The notes below the pieces were generated by a model. That model was given only the letters and a program-made list of their open reading frames with translations. It had not been told where the DNA came from and did not search any database. A stretch of 64,000 bases of DNA, from the NCBI GenBank assembly GCA_024742475.1, contig JANSYI010000036.1, forward strand, positions 1 through 64,000. The letters are read 5' to 3'. This document shows, in pieces, positions 55,230-64,000 of the stretch. The position numbers were made by a program, and so were the translations under genes. Within the stretch, counting starts at the first letter, position 1, and each line of letters starts with the position of its first letter. This stretch comes from a bacterium (lineage in GTDB: Bacteria; Myxococcota_A; Polyangia; Nannocystales; Nannocystaceae).

Positions 55230-55720
55230 GTGGACTCCTGCGGTTGTTCGGGTGGAATCGCCGGGCGGATCCACAGCGCGAACGCGACCGTGAGCCCAGC
55301 GCCGATGACGTCGGGCCAGAAACGAGCCAGCGTGGGGAGCTGCAAGACGGCGAGCAGGTGGGCCAGCACCGTGACGAGCACCATCGGCAGCAGTGTCAGG
55401 CCGCCCCGGTAGCTCCGCTGGGCGCCGAGCAGCGTCTCCACGACGACGAGCACGACGATGGGTGTCAGCAGCACGCGCGCGACACCAGAGGCGAGCGCGA
55501 CCAGGCTTCCGGTGGCGATGACCGTCGCGATGGCGACGGTCATCGGGTAGACCGACGTGCCCAAGACGTAGAGCGAGCCGAGCACCAGCCCGTCGCGCAG
55601 GCCTTCACCCGGGCTCAGCGCGGCGACGGTGCGCCGCGGGGCGAGCAGCGCTCCGCCCCAGCGCGAGAGCGCACGCTCCACGCGGGCCATCGCCGTCGCC
55701 GCCGGTGTTGCATCCCCCAT
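55226..55720 (-). CDS. Membrane protein with four to five helices (Yip1-like)
   Basis: 164 residues. A cytoplasmic N-terminus with RTVAALSPGEG resembles the start of Yip1-type domains. Then there are four or five hydrophobic helices (about 46-66, 68-90, 92-105, 110-130, 138-152). It is translationally coupled to the TlpA-like gene and seven bases after the 55,728-56,984 gene. The function is unknown. Confidence 0.75.
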   Translation of the reverse strand: MGDATPAATAMARVERALSRWGGALLAPRRTVAALSPGEGLRDGLVLGSLYVLGTSVYPMTVAIATVIATGSLVALASGVARVLLTPIVVLVVVETLLGAQRSYRGGLTLLPMVLVTVLAHLLAVLQLPTLARFWPDVIGAGLTVAFALWIRPAIPPEQPQEST

Positions 55721-55727
55721 CGGACGG

Positions 55728-56984
55728 TCAACGACGCTGCTGTTCCTTACGTTTCGCCGCCTTGGCGAGCGCGGCCGGAATGTTCCGCGATCGCGAGACC
55801 TTGCGAATGTCGTGAGGGTGCAGGTGGTTGAGGAACGTCATCGCCGACGACAGCGGCGTCTTGGGGTTGAGGACGAGGTTGAGCTTGAGCTGATAGAGCT
55901 TCAGCCACTCCTTGCGGGTCGCGATGTGGCGGATCACGTCGTGCGACAAGGCGCGGTTGGCGGCGAACGCGATCGCCTCGTTCTCCTTGACCCTCGCCGA
56001 CTTGATCACGCTCAGCGCGACCTGCTTGTTGGAATCGCGAATGAGCACCGAGCGCTCGAACGAGTTGCCGAGCATGGCGAGTCGGATCTTCTGCATCACG
56101 GGCAGCATCGTGATCTGAGAGAGGCGGTCGCCCTTGACCTCTTCCTCGGCCTCCTCCTGTGGAGCCTCGGTGGGCGCTTCGGGCTCGCTGCCATCGATGG
56201 GCAGCGAGAGGTCGTCGGTCGCGCCGCCGCCGAGTAGTGCGTCGAGGTCGAGATCGTCGAGCTCCGAAGGCGCTTCGCGAATCTCCTCGGGCGCCACGTC
56301 CTCGCCCACGCCGGCCTGCTCGAGCGTGGCCACGTAGCGATCGTGCTGCGCCATCACCTCGCGGCCCATCGCCTGCTTGAACGCCGCGTCTTGAGCGGGC
56401 GCCGTCTGTGCCGCGCCATCGCCCAGGGCGATCTTGATCTCCTCGATGTTGGGGAGCTTGAGGTCGACGCCCTGCCGGATCGCGAGCTCGATCATCCGCT
56501 GCGCGACGCTCATCCTGCAGTTGGGGTTTTGATAGAGCGCCTCGACGATGGCCGGGAACGCCAGCCATCTCTGCTGGTTTTCAGCCAGGAGGTCGCAGAT
56601 GCCCTCGGGGCAGGCGCGTGAGATCGCCGCCAAGCTCTCGTCGTCGACCCTGGGGTGGCGGACGACCAACTCGAGCACGTCCTCTTTGCGGGCCATGCGA
56701 CGCGCGACGAAGTCGAGGACGCCCGGGGGCAAGTTCGGGTCACCGAGGGCGCCGCCAATGATGGCCGGCGGCAGACCGACGAGGGTCTTCGCCGCCTGCT
56801 CGCCCAGGCCTGTGGGGTCGTCGATCCACAGGTGGTACAGGGCGACGAGCAGGTCCCGCGGAGGCAGCGGCGCCATGCCGCCGGCGACCATCTGACGCAT
56901 CGGCGGCGGCGCATCGGCCCCAACCATCTTCCATGCGGCGGGACCCATCTCGTCTTGGGACAGTGGTTGGTGGTCGAACGCCAT
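55728..56984 (-). CDS. Conserved myxobacterial helical protein, function unknown
   Basis: 418 residues, cytoplasmic, no membrane segments. It consists of helical HEAT-like repeats (LVVRHPRVDDESLAAISRAC; ALYQNPNCRMSVAQRMIELA). An acidic linker (about 235-275) leads to a conserved C-terminal block (LAMLGNSFERSVLIRDSNKQ; LNPKTPLSSAMTFLNHLHP) that I recall from other delta-proteobacterial and myxobacterial genomes without a known role. It starts one base after coaX ends, so the two are co-expressed. Confidence 0.8.
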   Translation of the reverse strand: MAFDHQPLSQDEMGPAAWKMVGADAPPPMRQMVAGGMAPLPPRDLLVALYHLWIDDPTGLGEQAAKTLVGLPPAIIGGALGDPNLPPGVLDFVARRMARKEDVLELVVRHPRVDDESLAAISRACPEGICDLLAENQQRWLAFPAIVEALYQNPNCRMSVAQRMIELAIRQGVDLKLPNIEEIKIALGDGAAQTAPAQDAAFKQAMGREVMAQHDRYVATLEQAGVGEDVAPEEIREAPSELDDLDLDALLGGGATDDLSLPIDGSEPEAPTEAPQEEAEEEVKGDRLSQITMLPVMQKIRLAMLGNSFERSVLIRDSNKQVALSVIKSARVKENEAIAFAANRALSHDVIRHIATRKEWLKLYQLKLNLVLNPKTPLSSAMTFLNHLHPHDIRKVSRSRNIPAALAKAAKRKEQQRR

Positions 56985-56985
56985 G

Positions 56986-57789
56986 TCAGTCGTCTTTCTC
57001 GGCCTTGCGGTTGCGCGAATGGATGTAGCGGAGGCCCTCGAGCACGAGCGCGTCGTCGACCTCGTCGATGGTGGTCGACTCCCGGGCGATCGTGGTGGCG
57101 AACCCTCCGGTGGCGATGACGGTCATCGGCCAGTCGACCTCCTCTTTGATCCGGGCGATGATGCCCTCGACCAAGCCGACGTAGCCGAGCACGAGGCCCG
57201 ACTGAATCGCGGCGACGGTGTTGCGGCCGATCACCGACTCGGGTCGCCGCGCGTCGACCCGCGGGAGCTTGGCAGCGCGGGCGAACAGGGCGTCGGCGCT
57301 GATGCCTACCCCCGGGGCGATCGCCCCGCCGAGGTACTCGGGCACCGGGGAGACGACGTCGAACGTGGTGGCGGTGCCAAAGTCGACCACGACCACGCCG
57401 TTGGGCTGGCCCTGTGCGTCGCGCCCATAGCGTCGATGGGCCGCCACCGCAGTGACGATGCGATCGGCGCCCACGTCTTGGGGCGGCTCGTAGCGGATCG
57501 GCATGCCGGTCTTGATGCCCGGACCCACGACGAGCGGCTCGAGGCCGGCGTATTGGCGCAGCGCCTCGCACAACGGACCCAGCGCGGGCGGGACGACGCA
57601 GGCCAGGACCGCGTCGGTGAGCACGCCAAAGTGCAGATCGACGAGGCCCAGCGCTTGCGACAGCGCCGCGGCGACCTCGTCACGTGTCCAGCCTCGCCGC
57701 GTACTGACCCGAAGTTCGCAGCGCAACGTGGCACCATCGAAGACTCCGAGCGTCGTATGCGAGTTTCCGACGTCGACGCAAAGCAGCAT
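56986..57789 (-). CDS. coaX: Type III pantothenate kinase
   Basis: 267 residues. Signature motifs of CoaX are DVGNSHTTLGVF (phosphate loop, Asp6), GADRIVTAVAA and VVDFGTATTFDVV, then GGAIAPGVGISADAL and TGGFA. It phosphorylates pantothenate, the first step of coenzyme A synthesis. ATG 57,789 (MLLCVDVGN) is the standard start. birA, often beside coaX, is not present; instead an unknown helical protein follows. Confidence 0.95.
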   Translation of the reverse strand: MLLCVDVGNSHTTLGVFDGATLRCELRVSTRRGWTRDEVAAALSQALGLVDLHFGVLTDAVLACVVPPALGPLCEALRQYAGLEPLVVGPGIKTGMPIRYEPPQDVGADRIVTAVAAHRRYGRDAQGQPNGVVVVDFGTATTFDVVSPVPEYLGGAIAPGVGISADALFARAAKLPRVDARRPESVIGRNTVAAIQSGLVLGYVGLVEGIIARIKEEVDWPMTVIATGGFATTIARESTTIDEVDDALVLEGLRYIHSRNRKAEKDD

Positions 57790-57847
57790 TCGTGCTCCCT
57801 GGCGAGGACTGTACCGCCCACGTGCACGTTCTGCTACCGTCGCAGCA

Positions 57848-59608
57848 GTGGCCGAGGACTCGCCCACGCCGTCCGAAGAAGACGAGGGCGCGCCCTCGCT
57901 GGATGATGCCGATCGTCGGGGCATCGCTGGCCTGCTGGGTCACGTGGGGCGGGTGAGCCGTGCGGCGGCGCCGTTGCGCACGTGGAGCGTGCCTTTCCTG
58001 GGCATCTTCGCCGTGGCCGCGATCGTCTACCTCGGCACATTCTGGGCGGACCAGATCATCTCCGCGAGCGCACCGGGCGAGCCGGTCACGTTCTCGGCGC
58101 TCCTCGAGTCCCTCTCGGACCAAGACATCGAGCAGGCCCGCAACACGCTCGGCGGGTTGGGCGAGGTCATGGCGGCAGTCCTCGGGCTTGCGCTGACCGT
58201 GTCGTCGATCATCGTGCAGCTGGCCGCGACGCGGTTCACCCCGCACATCACGTCGCTGTTCTTCCGCGCCCGGACCAACCTGCTCGTGCTCGCGTTCTTC
58301 GTGACCTCGAGCGTCTACGTGCTGTGGGTGAACTTCTCGGTCGGCGAGAGCTACGTGCCCAAGTCGGGCGTGCTCGTGTCGATGCTGCTGATGACGGCGA
58401 GCCTGCTGCTGCTCTTCCCCTACTTCGCCTACGTCTTCGACTTCTTGGATCCCGAGAAGATCGTCGGCCGCATCATGGACGACGGGTTGGCCGCGTCGAC
58501 GCCCACCAGGACGAGCCGGGAGCGCACCGACGCGCGGCAAGCCCAGGCGGTGGAGGCGGTCGAGCATCTGGCCAACATCGGCCTCAACGCGCTGCAACAG
58601 AAGGACAAGGGCATTGCGTCGGGGGCGATCGACTCGCTGTGCGAGCTCGGCATCCGGTACGGCGAGTCGAAGGCGGCCATGCGCAAGGAGTGGTCGCGGA
58701 TTCCCCCGTGGAACCGGCAGAGCCCCGACTTCGTCAGCCTCAACGACGAGGCCGTGCGCGACCTGGTCAAGCGGGGGACCTGGCTCGAGTGGAAGCTGCT
58801 GCGGCAGTACCAGATGCTCTTCACCGAGTCGCTGGGCCAGATCAAGGACACCTGCTACCTCATCGCGATCGACACCCGGCGGCTCGGCGAAGCCGCGGGG
58901 CGCCGGGGCGACCTGTGGGCGCTCGACCTGGCGATCAAGTTCTTCAACACCTACCTGCGGGCCACGATCAACGCCAAGGACATCCGCACGGCGTACAACA
59001 TCCTGCATCAGTACCGACAGCTGGGTGAGACCGTGCTCCGCGGCGACCCCGACTCGAGCCCCGAGCTCAAGCGAAAGCTCCAACACCGCGCGCTGCAGGT
59101 CGCCCGCTTCATGCGCTATTACAGCTCGGTCAGCTACTCGCGCGGCATGCCGTTCATCTCCGAGGTGATCGCCCACGACATCGGCATGCTGTGCGAGCAG
59201 GCCTTGGACTTGGGCATCCGGGAGCACCGCGAGTTCTTGCAGGTGTTCCTCGCGGTCGACGAGCACGCCGAGACGAAGGAGCAGGAGAAGACCCTGCGCG
59301 GCGTTCGGCGAGCGCAGGTCAAGCTCGCGACCACCTACCTCATGCGGGGCGCCGAGGACTACGCCCGCGAGATTCAGGTCGACATGGGCGACGAGCCCCC
59401 CGGGCGCCTGCACAGCATCTGGCAGGAGCTGCGCAGCCTCGACACCCGAGAGTTCTGGGAGGTCAACGACCGGGGCACCAACTTCGACTACCTCACGCCC
59501 GAACAAAAAGCTCAGCTCGAGCAGTTCTTCGGGTGGTTCGAGCACCTCGACGTCGAGCTGGAGACCGCGCGCAGCCGGCAGACGATGTCGAGCCTACTGC
59601 CCCAGTAG
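57848..59608 (+). CDS. DUF2254-like integral membrane protein
   Basis: 586 residues from GTG 57,848, divergent from coaX (58 nt). Four hydrophobic helices lie in the first 210 residues (about 55-75, 110-135, 140-170, 178-205), with ALTVSSIIVQLAATRFTPHI resembling the DUF2254 core. The remaining 370 residues are soluble and helical (EAVEHLANIGLNALQQKD). The large cytoplasmic part is longer than in simple DUF2254 proteins. The function is unknown. Confidence 0.75.
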   Translation: MAEDSPTPSEEDEGAPSLDDADRRGIAGLLGHVGRVSRAAAPLRTWSVPFLGIFAVAAIVYLGTFWADQIISASAPGEPVTFSALLESLSDQDIEQARNTLGGLGEVMAAVLGLALTVSSIIVQLAATRFTPHITSLFFRARTNLLVLAFFVTSSVYVLWVNFSVGESYVPKSGVLVSMLLMTASLLLLFPYFAYVFDFLDPEKIVGRIMDDGLAASTPTRTSRERTDARQAQAVEAVEHLANIGLNALQQKDKGIASGAIDSLCELGIRYGESKAAMRKEWSRIPPWNRQSPDFVSLNDEAVRDLVKRGTWLEWKLLRQYQMLFTESLGQIKDTCYLIAIDTRRLGEAAGRRGDLWALDLAIKFFNTYLRATINAKDIRTAYNILHQYRQLGETVLRGDPDSSPELKRKLQHRALQVARFMRYYSSVSYSRGMPFISEVIAHDIGMLCEQALDLGIREHREFLQVFLAVDEHAETKEQEKTLRGVRRAQVKLATTYLMRGAEDYAREIQVDMGDEPPGRLHSIWQELRSLDTREFWEVNDRGTNFDYLTPEQKAQLEQFFGWFEHLDVELETARSRQTMSSLLPQ

Positions 59609-59615
59609 CGGGCTG

Positions 59616-59765
59616 CTAGCGGAGTCGACGGAGCGCGCGCGGCAGCAGCCGCCGCTTGAGCCATCGCGCGTCCCAACGCACGCCGAGCTCGCCGGCGATC
59701 GAGGCGATGCCTGCCAACACCACCGTGAGCAGAGACAGGTGAATCAGGAGTGCGAAGAGGTTCAT
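59616..59765 (-). CDS. Possible small membrane protein
   Basis: 49 residues from ATG 59,765: one hydrophobic helix (about 3-25), then a basic tail (WDARWLKRRLLPRALRRLR). The topology is that of a small membrane-anchored peptide. There is no family evidence. The region to its right (59,766-59,979) shows no convincing gene. Confidence 0.35.
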   Translation of the reverse strand: MNLFALLIHLSLLTVVLAGIASIAGELGVRWDARWLKRRLLPRALRRLR

Positions 59766-59979
59766 GGGTTCCCGCGTGGACGCCTGTGCGCCCGCCCGCC
59801 GCTTTGGCAAACCCCGTGCCAGCGGCGGCACGAGATTTCCTCGTCGTTTCAGGCCCCCCAGGTGGGCAGTCTGGCTGCAGACGTAGCCACCGCGCGCCCG
59901 GATCGGCGAGCGCAATGGCCAGGCCAACGCACGCGGCCACGGGTCGAGAGGCCGATCACAGGCGCACACGCGTCACGGA

Positions 59980-60840
59980 TCAGTCACGGTAGAGCTTCGC
60001 CACCGCGACGAGATTCTCCTGCCCGAGTCCGACCTCGCGTGCACGGGCGAACACGTCGCGCGCGGCGGCGGTCAACGGCGCGCGCGCCCCCGCGAGATCG
60101 AGCGCGTACCCGAAGTCCTTTTCGACGAGCTCCACCGGAAACAGCGGGTCGTAGCGCTCGGCCACCATCAACGCACCGGAGCCCTTGGCCGCGGGGCTGC
60201 AGACGGCCAGGCTCCCGAGCACCTCCATCGACCGCGCAGGTCCGATGCCCACGCGACCCAGCGCCCCCAGCAGCTCCGCGAGCGCGGACACCTGGATGCC
60301 GAACAGTGCGTTGACGGCCAGCTTCATCGCAGTGCCGTGCCCGAGCGAGCCCACGTGGTGAACGGCGCTTCCCAGAATCTCGAGCGTTGGGGACACCGTG
60401 GCCAGCGACTCCGCGTCGCCGCCGACGAGGAACACGAGCGCACCCGCGTCGGCCTGAGGCCGAGTCCCGACGACGGGCGCATCGAGCACGGCGACGCCTC
60501 GCTGTGCCGCCGCCTGCCCCAGCGCACGCACCCCCGCGGGACTGAGGGTGCTGCACTCGAGCGCGACGGCTCCAGGGTCCATCGCAGCGAGCGCGCCCTG
60601 CTCGGGGTCGCACCAAACCTGCTGACTCGCCGCGTCATCACGGACCATGCTCAACACGACATCTGCCCCTTGGGCAGCCTGCCCCGGCGTCTCACAGGAC
60701 GTAGCCCCGCGCTGCTCGAGCGCGGCGCGTGCAGGCGCAGATCGGTTGTAGGCCCGCACCGCGACCCCCGCCTCGAGGAGCCGCCCCGCCATGCGCGACC
60801 CCATCGCGCCCAAACCCAACACTGCAACGGTCTTCGTCAT
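59980..60840 (-). CDS. NAD(P)-binding beta-hydroxyacid dehydrogenase (3-hydroxyisobutyrate dehydrogenase family)
   Basis: 286 residues. Rossmann start VAVLGLGAMGSRMAGRL, substrate-binding DAPVVGTRPQADAG and the catalytic Lys in GHGTAMKLAVNALFG identify the 3-hydroxyisobutyrate/tartronate-semialdehyde reductase family. The member GLYR/glyoxylate reductase type is also possible. ATG 60,840 matches the family start. It is divergent from a LysR gene across a short space containing an ATTC-N7-GAAT dyad. Confidence 0.92.
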   Translation of the reverse strand: MTKTVAVLGLGAMGSRMAGRLLEAGVAVRAYNRSAPARAALEQRGATSCETPGQAAQGADVVLSMVRDDAASQQVWCDPEQGALAAMDPGAVALECSTLSPAGVRALGQAAAQRGVAVLDAPVVGTRPQADAGALVFLVGGDAESLATVSPTLEILGSAVHHVGSLGHGTAMKLAVNALFGIQVSALAELLGALGRVGIGPARSMEVLGSLAVCSPAAKGSGALMVAERYDPLFPVELVEKDFGYALDLAGARAPLTAAARDVFARAREVGLGQENLVAVAKLYRD

Positions 60841-60896
60841 GCGCTCACAGTGCGACCCGGCAGCCCTCGCCGCCACACCCGGGTCGGCCTTTCATT

Positions 60897-60913
60897 CATT
60901 CTGTTTTGGAATG
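60897..60913. promoter_or_regulatory. LysR-type operator (CATTC-N7-GAATG)
   Basis: A perfect inverted repeat CATTC-TGTTTTG-GAATG, holding a T-N11-A core typical of LysR recognition. It lies between the dehydrogenase (start 60,840) and LysR gene (start 60,935). Its overlap with the ATG at 60,911 argues for the downstream GTG as the real LysR start. Confidence 0.55.
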
Positions 60914-60934
60914 AGCTTCCGAGTACGATGGCGC

Positions 60935-61819
60935 GTGGACAGCATCGAGTCGTTTCGGGCGTTTACCCGCGTGGTCGAACGCGGGAGCTTTTCGCGGGTC
61001 GCCGAGGAGCTGCAGGTCAAGCAGTCGACGGTGAGCAAGTGGATGCAGGCGCTCGAGTCTCAGCTGGGCGTTCAGCTCCTCGAGCGCACCACGAGGGCCA
61101 TGCACGTGACCGACGCGGGGCAGAGGTTCTACCAAGCAGCGCTCGACGTGCTGCACGCCTACGACGCCGCGGTGGGGTCGGTGTGCCAGGACGATACGGG
61201 CCTACGTGGGCGGATACGCGTGAGCGTCCCCGAGGTGTTCGGTCGACTGCACGTCGTTCCCCACGTCGCCCGGTTCTCGCGAAGAAACCCCGCGCTCTCG
61301 CTGGAGCTGTCGTTCGCAGACCGCTACGTCGACCTCGTTGGCGAGGGGTTCGACCTCGCGATTCGCCTCGGGCAACCGACGGACTCGACGCTTCGCGTGC
61401 AGAACATGGGCAAGACTTCGCGGCGCCTCGTCGCGTCGGCCGGCTACGTGAAGCGAAGAGGCATGCCGGACACCCCCGCGGCGCTGCGCGAGCACGACTG
61501 CCTGCCGCACTCGACCGCCCTGGGCGATCGATGGTCGTTCAGCCGCGATGGCCGGACGCAGCGAGTCCGCGTGCGCGGCCCCGTCGTGGCGAACAACTCC
61601 GAAGCCACGCTGGCGCTCGTGCGAGGGGGCATGGGCATCGGACTGCTCGCGACGTGGCTGGTCGACGCTGACATCCGGTCGGGCCGGCTCGTGACCCTGC
61701 TCGACGACTACGAGACACCGAGCGCGAAGATCAACGCACTCATGCCACCGGGACGCTACACGCCACCGCGCGTCGGAGCGCTGGTGGAGCTCCTCCGCGA
61801 TGCATGGCGCGAGCTATGA
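60935..61819 (+). CDS. LysR-family transcriptional regulator
   Basis: 294 residues from GTG 60,935 (VDSIESFRAF, the usual LysR start); ATG 60,911 would overlap the operator dyad. The winged helix-turn-helix reads VVERGSFSRVAEELQVKQSTV, here about residues 10-30, with KWMQALE following. The effector domain spans about 85-290. It likely controls itself and the divergent dehydrogenase. Its last six bases overlap the convergent hydrolase gene. Confidence 0.92.
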   Translation: MDSIESFRAFTRVVERGSFSRVAEELQVKQSTVSKWMQALESQLGVQLLERTTRAMHVTDAGQRFYQAALDVLHAYDAAVGSVCQDDTGLRGRIRVSVPEVFGRLHVVPHVARFSRRNPALSLELSFADRYVDLVGEGFDLAIRLGQPTDSTLRVQNMGKTSRRLVASAGYVKRRGMPDTPAALREHDCLPHSTALGDRWSFSRDGRTQRVRVRGPVVANNSEATLALVRGGMGIGLLATWLVDADIRSGRLVTLLDDYETPSAKINALMPPGRYTPPRVGALVELLRDAWREL

Positions 61820-62533
61820 CTCGGGCGCAGCGGGCAGGTGCCGCTCGAAGAAGTCGAGCAGCTTGGCCCACGCCACCGCCTCGGTCTGCGGATCGTACTC
61901 GGCGCGCAGGGGTGTGTACGGGCCACCGACGGCCGCGAGGCCCTCGAGCTGGTTCATGAACGAGTGGCCGGCGCCCTCGTGGAAGAGGACCTCGTGTTCG
62001 ACCCCGAGCTCTTGGAGGTGCTCGGAGAGCCGATGGCCATGCGAGACGAACGCGGAGTCCCTGGTGCCGAACTGGGCGATGGTGGGGCAGATCCCGCGCA
62101 GGCGAGACGCGGATCGCGGCACCGAACCGTAGAAGGGGGCCGCCACGGCGAAGGCCTGATCGGCAGCGGCGACCAGCGCGAACCCGCCGCCCATGCAAAA
62201 GCCGCAGATGGCAACCCTGGCCGAGTCGACGTCGCTCCGCTCCATCACCGCCCGGCGAGCGCCGTCGACGACCGCGAAGGCGTGGCCCTCGTTGGTTGCT
62301 ATCGACTTGAGGGTCTGCACGATGCACGCGACGTTGCCTCCCCGGTAGAGGTCGGGCGCGAGCGCGAGGTACCCAGCCTCGGCGAACCGGTCGCAGTGAC
62401 GCCGCACATCGTTGCCAAAACCGGTGAGGTCGTGGAGGACCACCACGGCCGGCCAAGGGCCGTCCCCCTCCGGCCGCGAGATCGCGGCGTCATACTGGCG
62501 GCCTCCAACATCGATGGACGTGGTCTCACTCAT
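61814..62533 (-). CDS. Dienelactone hydrolase family protein
   Basis: 239 residues, alpha/beta hydrolase. The nucleophile is Cys113 in GFCMGGG, with Asp159 in GTRDSA and His190 in GAGHSF, exactly the Cys-Asp-His set of dienelactone hydrolase (carboxymethylenebutenolidase). No other ring-cleavage genes are nearby, so the natural substrate may be another lactone or ester. The start ATG 62,533 (MSETTS) begins the folded domain. Confidence 0.92.
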   Translation of the reverse strand: MSETTSIDVGGRQYDAAISRPEGDGPWPAVVVLHDLTGFGNDVRRHCDRFAEAGYLALAPDLYRGGNVACIVQTLKSIATNEGHAFAVVDGARRAVMERSDVDSARVAICGFCMGGGFALVAAADQAFAVAAPFYGSVPRSASRLRGICPTIAQFGTRDSAFVSHGHRLSEHLQELGVEHEVLFHEGAGHSFMNQLEGLAAVGGPYTPLRAEYDPQTEAVAWAKLLDFFERHLPAAPES

Positions 62534-62587
62534 GGGTGCGCCACTAGCTTGCGCAACGGGCACCCGACGCACAAGGCGCGACGACGC

Positions 62588-63994
62588 TCAGGGCATCCGC
62601 ATTCCTGCAGGGGGCAGCACGGGCTGGCCCGGAGGCAGGGCCTCCCGCTCCTGTGCCAGGCGGTTGATCTGCTTCTGTAGCTTGTAGACCCCGATGGAAT
62701 ACAGCGGGATGCCGATCAGGAAGTTGATGTAGGGGATCATCCCGAAGATCGCGAGGGTGATCATCAGCGACCGCGACGTGCCGTCGCCTCGGTCGCGGAT
62801 GCGGTCTTGCAGGTTCAGGCGGTCGGTGAGACGGACCGGCTGAAAGATGAACCAGTAGAGGTTGAAGTACGGGATGAAGTTGAAGCCGATCGCCTTGGCC
62901 GCGCTCGGGTCGTCCTGCTTGGCCTGGGGAAGCTTGTCGTGCTGTAGCCCGAAGTGAATGATCGAGAACACGCCGAAGGTGATCAGGTGCAGCAGCACGG
63001 CCAGCGGCGCGGAGAAGGACTCGAGCCGGTGTTGCCTCAGATACGCCTTGTCCTCGGGGGTGAGCGCCTCGGGCATCTTGTAGGGCGAGACCTCGCGATG
63101 CACGAACGGCGCGAGCGGTTGGCCGCCGTAGCGCACGACGGGCGCGGGGCCATACGGCGTCTGCTGGTAGGCAGGCGGCAGTGCGGGCTGCCCCATCATC
63201 TGCGGGCCATGGGGCATCGGGTGGTGCTGCGGCTGGTCGAGCAGCATCAACGCCTGCCGGGCCGACTGGGGCCGCTCGGCGACCCCCGGACGGATCAACG
63301 AGAGCAGCGCCCGCTCGAGGTGCTCGGGGGCGTGCAACGCCGATGAGGGATCGACCTGCCCAGTGCTCGGGTCCTGAGGCATCGAGGCGGGCTCCATGCC
63401 CGTCGCCATCGCGAGCATGGTCATGCCGAGCCCGAACAGGTCGCTCTGGACCGTGGCGCGTCCGAGGAGCTGCTCGGGCGCCATGTATCCGAACGTGCCC
63501 ACGGTGGTCATCGACGTGCTCTGGGCATTGCCCACCTTCACGGCGCCAAAGTCGATCAGGTAGACCTGCCCTCGGGCGATCATCACGTTGGACGGGTTGA
63601 TGTCGCGGTGGATGATCTGCGGCGCGCGCTCGTGCAGGTGGGTGAGAATGCCCAGCGCCTGCCGAAGGTAGTTCTCGACGTCGGCGGCCGAGAGGCCGCC
63701 CTGGGTCCGCAGCACATCCCGCAACGTGGTGCCCTCGACCCGGGTCTGCACGGACACGAACACGCCAGCAGACTCATCGAGATGGCTGTCGACCCAACGC
63801 GGCACGAACGGGTGCTCGATCGCCCGGAGGGCGGCCACCTCGCGCTCGAAGAGGTCGAACTGCTTCCAGTGCTGCAGGTTGGCGATCGCGAGCCGCTTGA
63901 GCACGAACGGCGCCCCGTCGGACTCGCGCTGTACGGCATAGGTCGAGGCCGAGGCCGACTCGCGCAGCGTCTCGGTGACCACGTAGGAGGCCAC
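62588..63994 (-). CDS. Ser/Thr protein kinase with a noncanonical P-loop and membrane C-terminus (5' end near window edge)
   Basis: 468 residues from GTG 63,994; the frame stays open to the window edge, so more N-terminal residues are possible. The kinase domain has VLKRL (Lys33), HRDINPSN (Asp131) and DFGA (Asp148), plus GTFGYMAPEQ. The usual glycine-rich loop is replaced by RESASASTY. A Pro/Gln/Met-rich spacer spans about 255-300. Two or three membrane helices follow (about 330-355, 370-390, 415-440), like DUF4234-type tails. It likely signals at the inner membrane. Confidence 0.85.
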   Translation of the reverse strand: MASYVVTETLRESASASTYAVQRESDGAPFVLKRLAIANLQHWKQFDLFEREVAALRAIEHPFVPRWVDSHLDESAGVFVSVQTRVEGTTLRDVLRTQGGLSAADVENYLRQALGILTHLHERAPQIIHRDINPSNVMIARGQVYLIDFGAVKVGNAQSTSMTTVGTFGYMAPEQLLGRATVQSDLFGLGMTMLAMATGMEPASMPQDPSTGQVDPSSALHAPEHLERALLSLIRPGVAERPQSARQALMLLDQPQHHPMPHGPQMMGQPALPPAYQQTPYGPAPVVRYGGQPLAPFVHREVSPYKMPEALTPEDKAYLRQHRLESFSAPLAVLLHLITFGVFSIIHFGLQHDKLPQAKQDDPSAAKAIGFNFIPYFNLYWFIFQPVRLTDRLNLQDRIRDRGDGTSRSLMITLAIFGMIPYINFLIGIPLYSIGVYKLQKQINRLAQEREALPPGQPVLPPAGMRMP

Positions 63995-64000
63995 GGGGGT

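Overview
This is a contiguous 64 kb stretch of a GC-rich, gene-dense chromosome. The gene content points to a myxobacterium, most likely of the Nannocystis/Plesiocystis/Enhygromyxa side of Myxococcota. The evidence is an adventurous-gliding (Agl/Glt-type) gene cluster, MYXO-CTERM-like C-terminal tails, eukaryote-like Ser/Thr kinases carrying TPR or membrane extensions, very many lipoproteins with Ser/Gly/Asp/Thr-rich linkers, and an MbnP/MbnH-type copper/heme pair. The species is inferred; there is no 16S or other direct marker. No phage, IS element or CRISPR array was seen.

Layout. Positions 1-13,893 hold a minus-strand cluster that reads as a compact gliding-motility envelope machine. From its upstream end these are a conserved periplasmic protein, GltC-like, GltD/AgmU-like and GltE/AglT-like TPR proteins, a small exported protein, the AglR-like ExbB/TolQ motor protein, two ExbD/TolR proteins, the GltG-like FHA/TonB-type protein and a small exported protein. 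Many neighbours are coupled by ATGA, TGATG or TAATG overlaps. A 104-nt element made of three hairpins occurs at both ends of the cluster, and one copy sits inside a signal-peptide coding region. Positions 14,074-16,052 hold the rplU-rpmA-obgE operon with a clear promoter.

From 16.1 to 24.1 kb come a MYXO-CTERM-type zincin-like protein, a lytic transglycosylase lipoprotein, a large TPR Ser/Thr kinase, and a three-gene MbnP / diheme lipoprotein / MbnH operon. A 490-nt gap with two copies of a 140-bp direct repeat separates these from an ABC-F ATPase (YbiT type). From 26 to 32 kb come a short unidentified protein, a TIMP-like secreted protein overlapping pruA, and a dnaJ-M48 protease operon.

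At 32,709-32,803 there is a selenocysteine tRNA (selC) with a UCA anticodon; no selA, selB, selD or selenoprotein gene was recognised in the window. From 33 to 42 kb come lipoproteins, a divergent oxidoreductase/LysR pair, a signalling group (Tat-exported solute-binding protein coupled to a histidine kinase, plus a divergent receiver-kinase hybrid), and glmS. From 42 to 55 kb come secreted and surface proteins (Big_5-like lipoprotein, PilY1-like protein, CAP protein, M66-like metalloprotease), an amidohydrolase, an AGCS-transporter-like protein with a very large soluble insertion, and a TlpA-type thioredoxin.

From 55 to 64 kb come coaX with a conserved partner, a DUF2254-like membrane protein, a second divergent dehydrogenase/LysR pair, a dienelactone hydrolase and a Ser/Thr kinase with an unusual P-loop at the window end. 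All family names rest on motif and architecture recognition by eye; no database search was run.
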